DNA of 7,518 bases from Bacteroidia bacterium. Its GTDB lineage: Bacteria; Bacteroidota; Bacteroidia; JABEUT01. Below the pieces are notes generated by a model, which did not search any database, had not been told where the DNA came from, and saw only the letters and a list, made by a program, of their open reading frames with translations. Below, piece by piece: positions 7,083-7,518 of the stretch; positions within the stretch are counted from its first letter, which is position 1; each line of letters opens with the position of its first letter. A program made the translations under genes and the position numbers. The stretch spans positions 1 to 7,518 of the forward strand of contig JABEUT010000148.1 of NCBI GenBank assembly GCA_013044305.1, written 5' to 3'.

Positions 7083-7463
7083 TTACTGCCCTATTTCCTT
7101 CCTGTAATCGGCGGCGGATAAAAGCGCGGCTGCTTCGGACGCATTCTGTACCGATATTTTTATCAGCCAGCCATCGTTGTAGGGGTCTTTATTAACTGTC
7201 TCCGGCGCTGTTACTATTTTAGAGTTCACCTCCAGCACCTTGCCCGAAATGGGCATGAAGAGGTCGGATACGGTTTTTACGGCTTCCACGGTTCCGAACA
7301 GATCGCCCTGTTTAAGATCCTGTCCGGCGGTGTTGATGTCGAGGAATACAATATCACCCAGTTCGCTTTGGGCAAAATCGGTAATACCTGCAAATGCCTC
7401 GTTTCCGGCAATGCGGATCCATTCGTGATCTTTGGTGTACTTAAGCTCGTCGGGGAAATTCAT
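7083..7463 (-). CDS. gcvH: Glycine cleavage system H protein
   Basis: This is the lipoyl carrier of the glycine cleavage system. Its lipoamide arm receives the aminomethyl group from glycine decarboxylase (P protein), passes it to the T protein, and is reoxidised by the L protein (lipoamide dehydrogenase) in the cytoplasm. The 126 residues match the usual length for the family. Hallmarks: opening LKYTKDHEWIR (7-17), GITDFAQSELGDIVFLD (26-42), and the lipoyl site VEAVKTVSDLFMPISG with Lys63 as the lipoylated residue, followed by NKDPYNDGWL. The ATG at 7463-7461 gives the standard H-protein N-terminus. No gcvT or gcvP lies in the window, and a separate gcvH is common in this phylum. It converges on the A2M gene with only 34 bp between stop codons, and a -7 box lies 43 bp upstream. 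Confidence 0.97.
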   Translation of the reverse strand: MNFPDELKYTKDHEWIRIAGNEAFAGITDFAQSELGDIVFLDINTAGQDLKQGDLFGTVEAVKTVSDLFMPISGKVLEVNSKIVTAPETVNKDPYNDGWLIKISVQNASEAAALLSAADYRKEIGQ

Positions 7464-7505
7464 AGTAGATTTTAAATATTAAAATTGAATCAGTAATTGA
7501 GGGCG

Positions 7506-7513
7506 CAAAGATA
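7506..7513 (-). promoter_or_regulatory. -7 promoter box for gcvH
   Basis: The minus strand reads TATCTTTG followed by CGCCC, a perfect TAnnTTTG match and a very common Bacteroidota promoter form. A start about 7 bp downstream would leave a leader of about 36 nt before the ATG at 7463. The -33 element would lie beyond the window edge. Confidence 0.65.
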
Positions 7514-7518
7514 ATAAA

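Noticed and set aside
7469..7485. AT-only inverted repeat (ATTTTAA / TTAAAAT) in the gcvH leader
   Set aside because: Seven-bp arms made only of A and T are common by chance in AT-rich leaders and would be a weak RNA stem.

Overview
The window reads as ordinary chromosomal DNA from a member of the Bacteroidota. Three things point there. Several genes are preceded by perfect TAnnTTTG boxes, the -7 element used by the primary sigma factor of this phylum. The leaders are AT-rich and lack clear Shine-Dalgarno sequences. The dominant protein has the long N-terminal extension and conserved motifs of the Bacteroidota-type alpha-2-macroglobulins. I cannot place it below phylum with confidence.

Layout, left to right. 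Positions 1-72 (minus strand) hold the first 24 codons of a phosphoglucomutase/phosphomannomutase, cut by the window edge. Positions 195-680 (minus) encode a small lipoprotein of unknown function with a lipobox at the N-terminus and a hydrophobic helix at the extreme C-terminus; a composite hairpin overlaps its stop codon. Positions 681-898 form a divergent intergenic region. Positions 899-7048 (plus) are one uninterrupted 2049-codon gene for an exported alpha-2-macroglobulin (A2M) with an intact CAEQ thioester motif. After a 34-bp convergent gap, positions 7083-7463 (minus) encode the glycine cleavage H protein GcvH, with its own -7 box at the right edge.

The genes do not form one pathway. 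The A2M is probably an envelope protease trap, GcvH is a cytoplasmic lipoyl carrier of C1 metabolism, and the sugar phosphomutase is cytoplasmic sugar-nucleotide metabolism. The divergent lipoprotein is the only neighbour that could share envelope context with the A2M, and that link is speculative.

I found no mobile element, CRISPR array, RNA gene or new multi-gene system. The most interesting feature is inside the A2M. The segment that corresponds by position to the protease bait region carries RGARADASSYVVDGMKV, which resembles the 'RGxR...YxxDGxxV' signature of TonB-dependent receptor plug domains. This could be a captured plug fragment or a mimic.
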